A stretch of DNA of 43,301 bases from Actinomycetota bacterium (GTDB taxonomy: Bacteria > Actinomycetota > Acidimicrobiia > Acidimicrobiales > Ilumatobacteraceae), in the NCBI GenBank assembly GCA_009726095.1, contig WLMZ01000015.1, forward strand, positions 1-43,301. The letters run 5' to 3'. How positions within the stretch are numbered: position 1 is the first letter of the stretch; each line of letters opens with the position of its first letter. Shown here one piece after another: positions 18,367 through 27,254 of the stretch. Position numbers and translations under genes: made by a program. The notes under the pieces were generated by a model, which saw only the letters and a list, made by a program, of their open reading frames with translations, searched no databases and had not been told where the DNA came from.

Positions 18367-19670
18367 CAGCGGCGGCGCCGTTCGATGAACGTATCGAGGC
18401 ATGATGCAACCGGCGACCATGAGGCCAACGCAACTGCGGCGCAGATGACCGTGACCGGCTCCATTGGCGAGCGCAGCCGGTGAGCGCCGTAGAACACCAC
18501 CGTGGTGAACAACACTGCGATGGCCGGGGCCGCGAGGACCCAGCCGTTCACCCGCCGCTGGCGCCACCAACCGAGGGCCGCCAACGGCGCCAGCGCCCAC
18601 CACGACACGATGCCAAGCCATGACGCCCACCGGGCGCGTTCCTCGCCGACGTCAAAGCGCACGAGATCTCCAAGGCCGTAGAGGTCGGCCGAGCGGGCGA
18701 TCCGTGCCGCAACGACCACGGGGATCCGGCTTGCATGGTCGCGGGCGTATGACAGCGCGTCGTGACGTAGGCGGATCGAGCGATCCGAGGCATCCTCCTC
18801 GGGACGATCAACGTTGTCGACGACGCAGAGCAATGACCACCCACCGAGCGCAGCTCCAGAGTAGGCGTCGTCGCAGTTGGCACCGCCGAGCGCTCCACCC
18901 TCGTTGGTGCTGATGAGCACCACATGATGGAAGCGGGGCACGTTGTACGCAATCCATGGCACCAACACCAGCATCGACGTCAGCAACAGGACCCCGGACC
19001 GCGCCGCCCACACCCGCACGGGATGACTGCGAACGCCGATCAGCGCAAACAGCGCAGCGAGCAGCACCAGTTCGCTGCGCGCCAGCGCAGCGAGACCCAC
19101 GATCGCGCCGCAGACCAGCGCGCTGCGGATATCGAAACGATCGCGATGCTTGAACGCGAACCACAACGCAAGTACGGCCAACAGCGTGGAGATGGTCTCC
19201 GACATGATCAACGAGTCGTTCATCCACAGGTTCGCGTACACGGCAGCGATGGCCGCCGCAATCACCCCGACCCGACGGCCGCCCACCCGGCGGGCCACCA
19301 TCGCAATCAGCGGAATCACGGCAATACCGACGATGGTGTTGGTGGCGCGCTGCCAGAACTCGTGGTGTGCCAGCAGGCTGGACGGCATCAGCAGAATCGA
19401 GGTCAACGGTGCGTGTTCGGCCGCTGGATGGGTGCCGAGAAAGTCGCGGAACCAGTGCCCGTGGGCGTTCTGCCACGCCTGCGAGCTGTAATAGAACGAG
19501 TCGTTCAGTCGCAGACGCTGATGCCACTTCGTGGCGATCAGATAGCCCACACGCCAGAGCCCACCGACCACTGTGACCATCACGATCAGACGACGGTAGA
19601 ACGACTCCTGCGGGTCAGCCTCTGGGGCAGCGACGGGCGCTTCATCGATGTCGTGCCCCCCGCTTTCCAC
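18366..19670 (-). CDS. GT39-like (GT-C) membrane glycosyltransferase
   Basis: A polytopic membrane protein of about 434 residues with a GT-C layout. It has a short cytoplasmic N-terminus, a first membrane helix (VMVTVVGGLWRVGYLI), then a first extracytoplasmic loop with NDSFYYSSQAW and EHAPLTS, and many further helices. This matches the GT39/PMT-like group that uses polyprenyl-phosphate sugars. The start is uncertain: GTG at 19670 is chosen, with no good Shine-Dalgarno, and a longer reading frame continues upstream across the divergent gene's promoter. Its stop overlaps the acyltransferase ATG (TGATG). Donor sugar and acceptor are unknown. Confidence 0.8.
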   Translation of the reverse strand: MESGGHDIDEAPVAAPEADPQESFYRRLIVMVTVVGGLWRVGYLIATKWHQRLRLNDSFYYSSQAWQNAHGHWFRDFLGTHPAAEHAPLTSILLMPSSLLAHHEFWQRATNTIVGIAVIPLIAMVARRVGGRRVGVIAAAIAAVYANLWMNDSLIMSETISTLLAVLALWFAFKHRDRFDIRSALVCGAIVGLAALARSELVLLAALFALIGVRSHPVRVWAARSGVLLLTSMLVLVPWIAYNVPRFHHVVLISTNEGGALGGANCDDAYSGAALGGWSLLCVVDNVDRPEEDASDRSIRLRHDALSYARDHASRIPVVVAARIARSADLYGLGDLVRFDVGEERARWASWLGIVSWWALAPLAALGWWRQRRVNGWVLAAPAIAVLFTTVVFYGAHRLRSPMEPVTVICAAVALASWSPVASCLDTFIERRRR

Positions 19671-19755
19671 GCTTGCCGACAATAGCGTCGTGAGGCCTGA
19701 CCGGGCGGGTTCCGCTACAGTCTCGCCGCATCCGTCCCGCCGCACGCCCACCACT

Positions 19756-20886
19756 GTGAACGACCACCGCTCCCCCGCATATGAACCGGCGCTCGACGGA
19801 CTCCGCGCCTGGGCGGTGACCGCCGTCGTGCTATACCACGCCTCGGCCACGTCCAGGCTCAACGTGCAGACCGGAGGCTTCATTGGGGTCTCTGTGTTCT
19901 TCACCCTCAGCGGGTTCCTGGTGACGCGTATGTTGCTGGCCGAACACCAGGCCAACGCGGCGATCGACCTGCGTCGCTTCTGGAGCCGCCGTATTCGACG
20001 CCTCGCCCCTGCATCGCTCACGGTGATTGCGCTCGTGGTGCTGTTGGCGTCGCGCGAATGGCCGGGCATGCAGCCATCGGATGCCGCCGCTGGAATCTGG
20101 GGTTACACGAACTGGCATGTCATCGCGTCGGGCGAGGCGCAGTTGCTGCGCACCATCGTCGGGCCGCTCGGTCCGTTCTGGTCGCTGGCCGTCGAGGAAC
20201 AGTTCTACCTGCTGTTGGTGATTGCCTTCGCGATCGCTGCGCTCACGCGCCGGCCGGCGGCCACGCTCGCGGCAGTACTGAGTGCCGGTTGGCTCGTGTC
20301 GGCCGTCGTCCAGCTCGCGGTCAGCTCTCCGGCCTACCGAGCCGAGTTCGGGACCGAACGGCGCATGGCCGAACTGCTGGCGGGCTGCCTGTTGGCCCTG
20401 GCACTGCAGCACCGCCCATCGATTCTCACGACCAACGCCAACGCATGGGGTCTTGCTGCCCTCCCGGCGCTCGCCGCGCTGATCGGCTACGGCATCTTCG
20501 GCAGCTCCGACCCGGGGTGGCTGCTCCATGGCGGCTACGTCGCTGTCGGCATCGTCAGCGTCGTGGTCATCCTCGGTGTGCTGTCGCACGGCCACCTGGC
20601 ACGACTGTTGTCGGTGCGTCCCATCGTGAAGGTGGGCGTGATGAGCTATTCCATCTACCTCGTGCATTGGCCCGTGGTCTTGATGATCGACCATCACTTC
20701 GCGCACGCCGGGCGCTGGCCGAGCCTGATCAGCAAGGTGGTGGTCTCGTTCGCTGCGGCCACGGCACTGCACCTGCTGGTCGAGCAACCCTTGCGCCGCG
20801 CCCGGATGACGCCGCGTCTGACCGGAGCGCTGTGGATCGGCACATGCCTTTCCGTCACGGTGGCGGCAGGGATGCTGCTGGGCTAG
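19756..20886 (+). CDS. Acyltransferase 3 family protein (single domain)
   Basis: A 376-residue integral membrane acyltransferase consisting of only the acyltransferase-3 domain: YEPALDGLRAWAV at the N-terminus, FFTLSGFLVTR, and FWSLAVEEQFYLLLV, then about ten helices and no SGNH domain. It is therefore shorter than the other two acyltransferases in the window and may work alone or with a separate esterase. The GTG at 19756 places the start directly before the family opening. It is divergent from the GT39-like gene; the 85-base gap holds a TACAGT box (19716-19721) that could be a -10. The acyl acceptor is unknown. Confidence 0.9.
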   Translation: MNDHRSPAYEPALDGLRAWAVTAVVLYHASATSRLNVQTGGFIGVSVFFTLSGFLVTRMLLAEHQANAAIDLRRFWSRRIRRLAPASLTVIALVVLLASREWPGMQPSDAAAGIWGYTNWHVIASGEAQLLRTIVGPLGPFWSLAVEEQFYLLLVIAFAIAALTRRPAATLAAVLSAGWLVSAVVQLAVSSPAYRAEFGTERRMAELLAGCLLALALQHRPSILTTNANAWGLAALPALAALIGYGIFGSSDPGWLLHGGYVAVGIVSVVVILGVLSHGHLARLLSVRPIVKVGVMSYSIYLVHWPVVLMIDHHFAHAGRWPSLISKVVVSFAAATALHLLVEQPLRRARMTPRLTGALWIGTCLSVTVAAGMLLG

Positions 20887-20908
20887 CGCTGTTGCTCGCC
20901 CAACGCGA

Positions 20909-22636
20909 TCAGGGGTGCGGCCACACGGCCACGTCACCAGCAACCATCGGCGCCCCGAGCACCATGGCCAGATGCTCGATCGTGCCGAGCGATGACGCCG
21001 GCACGATCACGCAACCGATACCCGCAGACCTCAGTTCATCGATGGCGATCGTGGATGCGGAGTTGGCTGCCGTGCCTCGCTCTGCGACGTCGTCGATTCC
21101 CAACCGGTCGCCCTTGGGTAATGATGACGACCGGAACGCAAAGCCGCGGTACATGTCGAATGCGAAATCGGTTCGCGCCTGCAACGCCATGCCCTCGTGT
21201 TCGAGGGCCTGCGGGAGCGTGACGGCCAACTCACCGTGGCACTGCTGACGCACCAGCGTGTCCGCAGCCGCCGACACCGAGCGGGTCTGGGTGTACTGCG
21301 CCGGGAACAGCAGCAGCGCCAACGCCCAGCATGCCCATCGCAGCGGACGATCGGATGTTCCACGATTGGCCGATCCGACCTCGGCGATGATCACGCCCAG
21401 ACACACGAACGTGCCCCAGAACATGCGGTTGGCGATGATCTCCTGCAGCACCGGGATGAGCTCCATCAGTCTCCAGGGCCCGGGAACGCCCCAACGCATC
21501 CCCGACCACCGCATGGTTGGTCCCAGCGCCAGCACCCAGCAGCCGAGCGCCACCACGAGCGCGCCGCGCTGCAGGCGTGAGCGCCGTCGCCAGGTGACGC
21601 CCACCAGCATCAAGATGGCGATCCCGATCACGCTGAGATACCCGATGTCCTCGGCGTAGAAGGGGCTCAGCGATGACCGGTCCACGGCCAACGGCAACGG
21701 CGAACGAATCAGGGTGGCCTCTGTGGCGGTGAATGCGTTGGACAGCCGCAGACCGAACAACGACCGCGCCGATTGGTGGTACCCGCCGCCGTACCGCTCG
21801 GCGCCGAACAACAAAGCGGTCAAGAAGGGCGCCGCCACGACGACAGCACCGAGGGCCGCAAGTCCAAGGGTGGCCCCATCGCGCCGCTTCGCACGCGGCA
21901 CCCGCTGACGCGTCGGTCCGTCGGCCGACCACGCCGCCAGCACCCCGGCACCTGCCAGAAGCCCGACCAGCAACGCGATGATCAGTTGCTCGGTACCGAT
22001 CCACAACTGCACGCCACCCAGCACACCGAGGGCGAGCGTGCGCCCCCGTGGCAGCCCCTGGCCGCGTGCGTAGGAGCGCGCCACGATGATCGCCTCGGCC
22101 AGCAGCAACAGCACGATCGCCTGGAAGGCGAGCTGAAAGCGTCCGCCGTTGTGCATGAGGACGAAGGGAGAGAACCCGATGACGAACGCTCCCAGGGTGG
22201 CCGCCGCGCCCGATCGGCCGGTCAAGACGTGCAGGAGCCGACGGGCCGCCAGCGTGCCGGTCACCGGGGTCAGCACGGTCAACATGTTGAGCGCAGCGAT
22301 CGGGCCCGCCACGCTGGTCACCGGCCACATCAGCAGACCCAGCAATGTTGCGGTGGCGTTATAGGCCAGGTTCGCGCCACCGGACGTAGCGAAGATCGCC
22401 GTCGCGACGAACGGATTGTGGCCACCGAGGAGACGATGTGGCGCGTGGGCCATCGACCAGACGAACAGCGCTGCATCGGGATCGGTGGACGTCTGCGAGC
22501 GCAGATGCGACAGCAGCGACCACGACACCCAACAACTCAAGACGGTGGCCGCCAACCCGGTGACCAGCGCCGGATGTTTGTCGTGGAATCTGCCCATACG
22601 GCGCCACATGCCCACTCCCGCCGGTCCGAGACGCAT
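20909..22636 (-). CDS. Polytopic membrane protein, GT-C-like
   Basis: A 575-residue integral membrane protein that I cannot assign to a named enzyme. It begins with a short basic segment and a membrane helix, followed by a loop with TSTDPDAALFVWSMAHA and LGGHNPFVAT, where the Asp residues sit where GT-C enzymes keep their catalytic acid. About ten further hydrophobic segments lead to a C-terminal extracytoplasmic region of roughly 120 residues. The layout suggests a glycosyltransferase of the outer membrane face, but this is inferred from topology and neighbours. ATGs at 22609 and 22597 are alternative starts. It is divergent from the gene at 22709, with three phased CACGTG sites between them. 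Confidence 0.75.
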   Translation of the reverse strand: MRLGPAGVGMWRRMGRFHDKHPALVTGLAATVLSCWVSWSLLSHLRSQTSTDPDAALFVWSMAHAPHRLLGGHNPFVATAIFATSGGANLAYNATATLLGLLMWPVTSVAGPIAALNMLTVLTPVTGTLAARRLLHVLTGRSGAAATLGAFVIGFSPFVLMHNGGRFQLAFQAIVLLLLAEAIIVARSYARGQGLPRGRTLALGVLGGVQLWIGTEQLIIALLVGLLAGAGVLAAWSADGPTRQRVPRAKRRDGATLGLAALGAVVVAAPFLTALLFGAERYGGGYHQSARSLFGLRLSNAFTATEATLIRSPLPLAVDRSSLSPFYAEDIGYLSVIGIAILMLVGVTWRRRSRLQRGALVVALGCWVLALGPTMRWSGMRWGVPGPWRLMELIPVLQEIIANRMFWGTFVCLGVIIAEVGSANRGTSDRPLRWACWALALLLFPAQYTQTRSVSAAADTLVRQQCHGELAVTLPQALEHEGMALQARTDFAFDMYRGFAFRSSSLPKGDRLGIDDVAERGTAANSASTIAIDELRSAGIGCVIVPASSLGTIEHLAMVLGAPMVAGDVAVWPHP

Positions 22637-22653
22637 CGGCCGACACTACCCGA

Positions 22654-22686
22654 CACGTGCACGGCACGTGGAGGACACGTGCATGA
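22654..22686. repeat. Three tandem 11-bp units, each starting with CACGTG
   Basis: CACGTG occurs at 22654, 22665 and 22676, exactly 11 bp apart, as three tandem units that follow CACGTGNANGR. Each hexamer is palindromic and all three would lie on one face of the helix. The cluster is in the 72-base region between two divergent membrane-protein genes, which is where a shared operator is expected. No protein binding it can be named. Confidence 0.6.
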
Positions 22687-22708
22687 CAGGCCCGCCGTGG
22701 CACAGCCG

Positions 22709-24154
22709 ATGGACCCGGTGCGTGCCATACTTCCAGCCGTGGTTCTGGTCGCTCGGCTTCGCACATTCGCACGCACACGCGCCGCTCGGCACCTGCTGGT
22801 CGTCCTTGCGGTCGGTTTTGCATTGCGCCTCGGTTGGGCGCTGTGGGCTGCCCGTACCCATCCCCAGAGCGTGATCGAGAGCGGCGATCAGTACTCGTAC
22901 TGGTACTTCGGCAACGACATGGCCCACGGCAACGGCTACCGGTCGTACATGACCGGCAAGCCAACCTCGTACTACCCGGTCGGCTTCCCCGCCCTTCTCG
23001 CCGTCGTCTACTGGATCGGCATGCACACACCGCTGCCCGACAACCAGGCCCACCTGACGGCGGGTCTGCACGTGCTGCTGTCCACTGCATCGATCGCCCT
23101 CGTGTACTTCATTGCCCGCAAGGCGTTCACCGCCCGCATCGGCATCATCGCCGCAGCGATCGTTGCCCTGTTCCCCAGCCTTATCTTGGGCGTGGCCACG
23201 TTCTCGGTGGAGACCACATTCATCTTCACCTTCCTGCTGTGCGTGGCCATCCTCGTCGACCACGACTGGTCCAGCGGACCGATGAGCAGGCGTCACCTGC
23301 TGTGGTTCGGCCTCGCCCTCGGTTGCTCGGTCGTGGTGCGGCCATTTTCGTTCCCGATCATGATCGGCCTCGGCGTCGCAGCACTCTGCGCGGGTCGCGG
23401 GTGGCGCGGCGCACTACGCCATCTCGGCTGGGCCACCATCCCGTTCCTGCTCATGCTGATGCCACTCACCATCCGCAACGAGATCGTGTTCCACCGGTTC
23501 ATCCCCATCTCCACGAACCTGGGCGACGGCATGTGCATGTCGCGCTTCCCGGGATCGAACGGCGGCTTCTCGTGGGCCGACCACGCATGGTGCGCCGACC
23601 CCAACCTGCCCGAAGAGGTGCGCAATCCCGCCAACACCAGAGCGGGCTTGCGTTTCATCGTGCGCAACCCGGGCGAGGAACTGCGCCAGATCCCCAAGCG
23701 GTTCCTGCTGATGATGGAACAGGACCACGGCATCCTCCCCGAGGTGCTGGGCAACGGTTCACACCTCACGCTGCCCTCGGCCGTGTACAACGCCATCACC
23801 TTCACCACCGACGGCTACTACCACCTGTCGTGGATGCTCGCCCTGCCCGGCCTCGGCCTGCTGTTTCTGGGGTGGCGCCGCGATCGGCGCTGCGGACCCC
23901 GTCGGGCCATCATCGGCGTCACCCTGATTGGTCTCCAACTGCTGCCGATCGCATCATGGGGCAACCCGCGTTTCCACATCCCCATGCTGCCGCTGCTCGC
24001 GATCATCGACGCTGCCAGCATCATGTGGGTCATCGACCGCATCCGACGCCACAATCCCGCTGCGTTACAAACGTCGACCGCCCCAGACCAGCAGCCGGCA
24101 GACGCTCAGGATTCCGACGTACCGGCCGGGGCGATGAACACAGCGGTGGGCTGA
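22709..24154 (+). CDS. GT39-like (GT-C) membrane glycosyltransferase
   Basis: A 481-residue polytopic membrane protein. After a basic N-terminus and a first helix (HLLVVLAVGFALRLGWAL), the first loop carries ESGDQYSYWYFGND and then KPTSYYPVGFPALL, the usual GT39/ArnT-like arrangement of an acidic site followed by a Pro-rich entry to helix 2. About ten helices follow. The ATG at 22709 is chosen; a GTG at 22697 is possible, and the open frame further upstream is antisense to the neighbouring gene. Its last 49 bases overlap the end of the convergent gene at 24106. Sugar donor and acceptor are not known. Confidence 0.82.
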   Translation: MDPVRAILPAVVLVARLRTFARTRAARHLLVVLAVGFALRLGWALWAARTHPQSVIESGDQYSYWYFGNDMAHGNGYRSYMTGKPTSYYPVGFPALLAVVYWIGMHTPLPDNQAHLTAGLHVLLSTASIALVYFIARKAFTARIGIIAAAIVALFPSLILGVATFSVETTFIFTFLLCVAILVDHDWSSGPMSRRHLLWFGLALGCSVVVRPFSFPIMIGLGVAALCAGRGWRGALRHLGWATIPFLLMLMPLTIRNEIVFHRFIPISTNLGDGMCMSRFPGSNGGFSWADHAWCADPNLPEEVRNPANTRAGLRFIVRNPGEELRQIPKRFLLMMEQDHGILPEVLGNGSHLTLPSAVYNAITFTTDGYYHLSWMLALPGLGLLFLGWRRDRRCGPRRAIIGVTLIGLQLLPIASWGNPRFHIPMLPLLAIIDAASIMWVIDRIRRHNPAALQTSTAPDQQPADAQDSDVPAGAMNTAVG

Positions 24155-25959
24155 CCGAGCAGCAGCATCCTGTCGATGCGCGCCTGCAGCGACGGGGGCA
24201 CGCGTGGGTCGAGCTGCACGCTGAACAGGTTCGAATCGACCTCGTCGACGAGATCGCCGAGCCCGAGGCTGCGGAGCTCGCTGATCACCGAGTCACGCAA
24301 GGTGTTGTACAGCGCCAGTTGCTCGGAGTTGCGCGGCTCGACAAAGGCCACCTCGACGACACCCGGTTTGGCGCGCCATTCGTCGATGAACTTGCCCGTT
24401 GCCAGATGCACCTCAGCGGTGGAGTCAGCAGCACGCAGCACGCGCTGCTGGGTGACCGGCACCCGCCAAGCGTTGGCCACGCCCACCGTGAACCCTCGGC
24501 GCTCGAGTTCGCTCACCAGGCCATAGCCCTGCGATCCGAAGAACGCCACGTCGGTCCAGGTGATCAGGTAGGTGCCCGCTTTGCCATCGGCAGCGCCTGT
24601 TCCGGCCGCCAGGGCATTCGCGGTGGGGCCGACCACGGCGCCGAGCGTGCGCGACAGCTGGTTCTCCGGCGGCTTCAGGCTGAGTGCACTCCACGAGAAC
24701 GCCAGCGTCGAGGCGCTCAACAGCGCAACACCAGACATCGCGCCGATCCGTTGGATGCCGCCGGACCGGGCCGGGGACCAGCGCCGCACAGCGACCGCCG
24801 CCGACCAGCAGATCGCGAACAGCATGAGCATCAGCACGCCCCACGCCCAGAACGTGAGGTAGTACCAGACCTTGCCGAAGATCCGGGCCATGGCCACCCA
24901 TTCGAGCAGCAGCGTGGCCCCGATGACCGCATGCAGGTGCACGAGCGAGCGAACACCGAGGCGCCACGCCACCACCACGCTGGCCACCCACAGCAGCACC
25001 ACCAGTACCCCGGGGATCAGCGAACCGCCCGGAGAGAACGACACGGTCTTGAAGTAGTCGGAGTGCTGCACCGCAGCCGACGCGACGCGAACCACGTTGA
25101 GGTGTTCGAGCAACAACCTGGCGGCGTGACGAAACCCGATGCTCTCCTCGGGCGGGTTGCGGAAATAGTCGCTGAGCATCGAGAGGTTGCCCGGCGTGCG
25201 GCGCAACTGGTCTGCCACCGGCGGCAGCCACAACAGCACCCCCAACACCCCCGCGGTGATAGACCAGCGGCGCAGCCCGGGCATCGAAACTGGCGTGCCG
25301 ATGCGCTGGCGCAGCACGAGCCACATCACCAACAGCCCGCCCAGACCCCCAACGAGGCCGATGTAGGGCAGGTGGGTCTGCGCACACAGGGAGCCAGCGG
25401 CCACGAAGACGACCAACGCCGCTGCGTCGCCCTCGAGCACGGACCAGACCGCCAGCAGCACCACAATCCATGGAATCACGGGCAGATACGGATTCCAGGG
25501 CTGCGTCAGCACATTGCCGCCGTACCCGCGCATGATCACGGACAACAGCACCGCCACGGCGATGCAGCCTCGGCGCCCACCGCGCCGAGCGGCCAGCGAC
25601 AGCGCTGCGGCCACGGCTGCCGTATGGATGATCACGGTGCCCAGCTCCATCGACCACGCAGTGCTCCCGAACAGCCGGTACGTCGGGGCCAGCAGATAGA
25701 AGCTGAGCGGCCCAGGATGGCTGCCCTGATCGGGGAAATTGCCGACACGCCCCGGCAGGCCAATCAACGGTGTGTGCCATGTACCGACGTCGCGGACGCG
25801 CAACTCGGTCATCGCCAGATCGAGCACAGGGCTCCAGTGGGTGCGGGCCAGCGCGACGAGCGCCACCACCAACGGCAGGCACACGACCCCGGTCAGCAGC
25901 ACGACCCAGCGGGTCCGTACGGTCACTCGTTCGACGATCGCAACCAGGCGGTCACGCAT
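24106..25959 (-). CDS. Polytopic membrane protein with GT-C-like first loop
   Basis: A 617-residue integral membrane protein. The N-terminal helix (WVVLLTGVVCLPLVVALVAL) is followed by a loop with DLAMTELRVRDV and QGSHPGPLSFYLLAPTYRL. The HPGP segment and preceding Asp-rich loop recur in actinobacterial GT-C-like proteins of unknown specificity. About ten helices and a C-terminal domain of roughly 170 residues follow. The ATG at 25959 overlaps the stop of the GT4 gene by 8 bases, so both are probably translated from one mRNA. The C-terminal codons overlap the convergent gene by 49 bases. Function is inferred from layout and context only. Confidence 0.75.
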   Translation of the reverse strand: MRDRLVAIVERVTVRTRWVVLLTGVVCLPLVVALVALARTHWSPVLDLAMTELRVRDVGTWHTPLIGLPGRVGNFPDQGSHPGPLSFYLLAPTYRLFGSTAWSMELGTVIIHTAAVAAALSLAARRGGRRGCIAVAVLLSVIMRGYGGNVLTQPWNPYLPVIPWIVVLLAVWSVLEGDAAALVVFVAAGSLCAQTHLPYIGLVGGLGGLLVMWLVLRQRIGTPVSMPGLRRWSITAGVLGVLLWLPPVADQLRRTPGNLSMLSDYFRNPPEESIGFRHAARLLLEHLNVVRVASAAVQHSDYFKTVSFSPGGSLIPGVLVVLLWVASVVVAWRLGVRSLVHLHAVIGATLLLEWVAMARIFGKVWYYLTFWAWGVLMLMLFAICWSAAVAVRRWSPARSGGIQRIGAMSGVALLSASTLAFSWSALSLKPPENQLSRTLGAVVGPTANALAAGTGAADGKAGTYLITWTDVAFFGSQGYGLVSELERRGFTVGVANAWRVPVTQQRVLRAADSTAEVHLATGKFIDEWRAKPGVVEVAFVEPRNSEQLALYNTLRDSVISELRSLGLGDLVDEVDSNLFSVQLDPRVPPSLQARIDRMLLLGQPTAVFIAPAGTSES

Positions 25960-27145
25960 GACGCGCCGTCGGGTAGCGGGTCGCCTTGCGCTGTTTGCTG
26001 CGAAGGACCTCGCCGTGCAAACCCCTGATCACACCGAGCGCTGACGCGTCCCACGTCAAGGTGCGGGCGCGTTCCAGCGCATCGCCGCCGAGTTGGCGGC
26101 GGCGGGCGTCGTCGAGCAGCACATCAGCCAGCACGTCGCCGAGTTGCTCGAGCTCTGCAAGGACTCCGGTCCGGCCGTCGACCACGCTGCAACGGTGACC
26201 GCTGATGTTGGTGGCCACCGCCGGCACGCCACACGCCGCAGCCTCGGTGAGCGTGAGCCCCCATCCTTCGGCCAGCGAGGCGCTGCTCACCACCCACGCC
26301 TGTTGATACATGGCGCGTAGGTCCTCACGCTTGAGGTGCCCGGCCAGCGTGATCCACGACGACGCATCATGCGTGCGCACCATCTCCTCGAGCCGGAGCT
26401 TCTCGGGCCCCTCTCCCACGATCACCAGACGCATGGTCGGCACGCGACGCCGGGCCACCACCGCAGCCTCGATGAGCCGGTCGAACCGCTTCACCGGCGC
26501 CAGGCGGCCGACAGCGACCACCAGCGGGTCCTTCGACGGCAGGCCCCCGGGTTGGAAGAACGGATCGACACCATTGTTCACGGCGGTGACGTGATCGGGC
26601 GGGAACCCCAGATGGAGCAGCTCGGCGCGCGTGGCCTCCGACGGCGTGAGCGTACGGGTGCCCCGGTACAGCGGTGGCGCCAGCCGGGTCTCCATGATCC
26701 GCCCGGCCGCGGCCAGCGGCCCGGGCAGGAGCTGCCCCCACATCGGGCCGTGCACGTGGTGCAAGAACATGATGCGTGGTTTGCGGCACCACAGCGGCGA
26801 CAACCACGGCACACCGTTCCATATCTCGACCAGCGCGTCGTAGCCACCCATCCGGTGGGTGAGCTCAGAGGCAACGGTGCGCGGGAACACGCTGTAGCGG
26901 CTGCCTCTGCGTACGACTGAATAACCAGATCGGGTCTGCGTCGGGGCCAGCCCCACGGCCGAAGAGGTGCGATGGAGCACGTCGAGACCCGCATCGGCGA
27001 AACGGTGCATGAACTCATGGGCATGCAGTTCGGACCCGCCGGCGTCAGGATCGTCGTAGTCGCGCCACGCCAGCACGTGCACGCGGCGCACACCCATGTG
27101 CTTCATCTCATCGGCATACTCACCGAGCTGGCGGGGGTCGCTCAT
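25952..27145 (-). CDS. GT4-family glycosyltransferase (GT-B fold)
   Basis: A 397-residue cytosolic, peripheral glycosyltransferase of family 4. The N-terminal domain begins VHVLAWRDYDDPDAGGSE, where the Gly-Gly binds the donor phosphate; the C-terminal domain has VGRLAPVKRFDRLIEA and the retaining-enzyme EX7E signature in EGWGLTLTEA. These enzymes use nucleotide sugars, often GDP-mannose or UDP-sugars, to extend lipid-linked acceptors inside the cell. The ATG at 27145 is supported by AGGTGA about 6 bases upstream; a longer frame running across the promoter region is rejected. It leads the minus-strand operon with the membrane protein at 24106. Sugar not determined. Confidence 0.9.
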   Translation of the reverse strand: MSDPRQLGEYADEMKHMGVRRVHVLAWRDYDDPDAGGSELHAHEFMHRFADAGLDVLHRTSSAVGLAPTQTRSGYSVVRRGSRYSVFPRTVASELTHRMGGYDALVEIWNGVPWLSPLWCRKPRIMFLHHVHGPMWGQLLPGPLAAAGRIMETRLAPPLYRGTRTLTPSEATRAELLHLGFPPDHVTAVNNGVDPFFQPGGLPSKDPLVVAVGRLAPVKRFDRLIEAAVVARRRVPTMRLVIVGEGPEKLRLEEMVRTHDASSWITLAGHLKREDLRAMYQQAWVVSSASLAEGWGLTLTEAAACGVPAVATNISGHRCSVVDGRTGVLAELEQLGDVLADVLLDDARRRQLGGDALERARTLTWDASALGVIRGLHGEVLRSKQRKATRYPTARHA

Positions 27146-27239
27146 CCTCGGTTCACCTGGGGAGGGATCCGGGGCAACGCATGACTCAGCATCGTACGGC
27201 ACAAACCATGCCGTCCCCGACTTCACGCGAAATCCCACG

Positions 27240-27245
27240 TAGCAT
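27240..27245 (+). promoter_or_regulatory. Candidate -10 box (TAGCAT) before the membrane protein gene at 27255
   Basis: TAGCAT ends 9 bases before the GTG at 27255 in the 109-base region divergent from the GT4 gene, compatible with a leaderless or near-leaderless transcript. On the other strand TACGAT (27196 down to 27191) is a weaker candidate for the GT4 gene. Confidence 0.35.
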
Positions 27246-27254
27246 CTGCACACT

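Noticed and set aside
20058-21248. A 396-codon plus-strand frame across an acyltransferase and the next gene
   Set aside because: It overlaps the acyltransferase in another frame and then the opposite strand of the membrane protein at 20909. Composition is Arg/Ala/Pro-rich, without motifs.
22834-26028. A 1064-codon plus-strand open frame
   Set aside because: It runs in another frame over the GT39-like gene and antisense to the membrane protein at 24106. Its translation is rich in His, Arg, Gln and Pro with no domain, typical of GC-rich shadow frames; the real genes show clear membrane helices.
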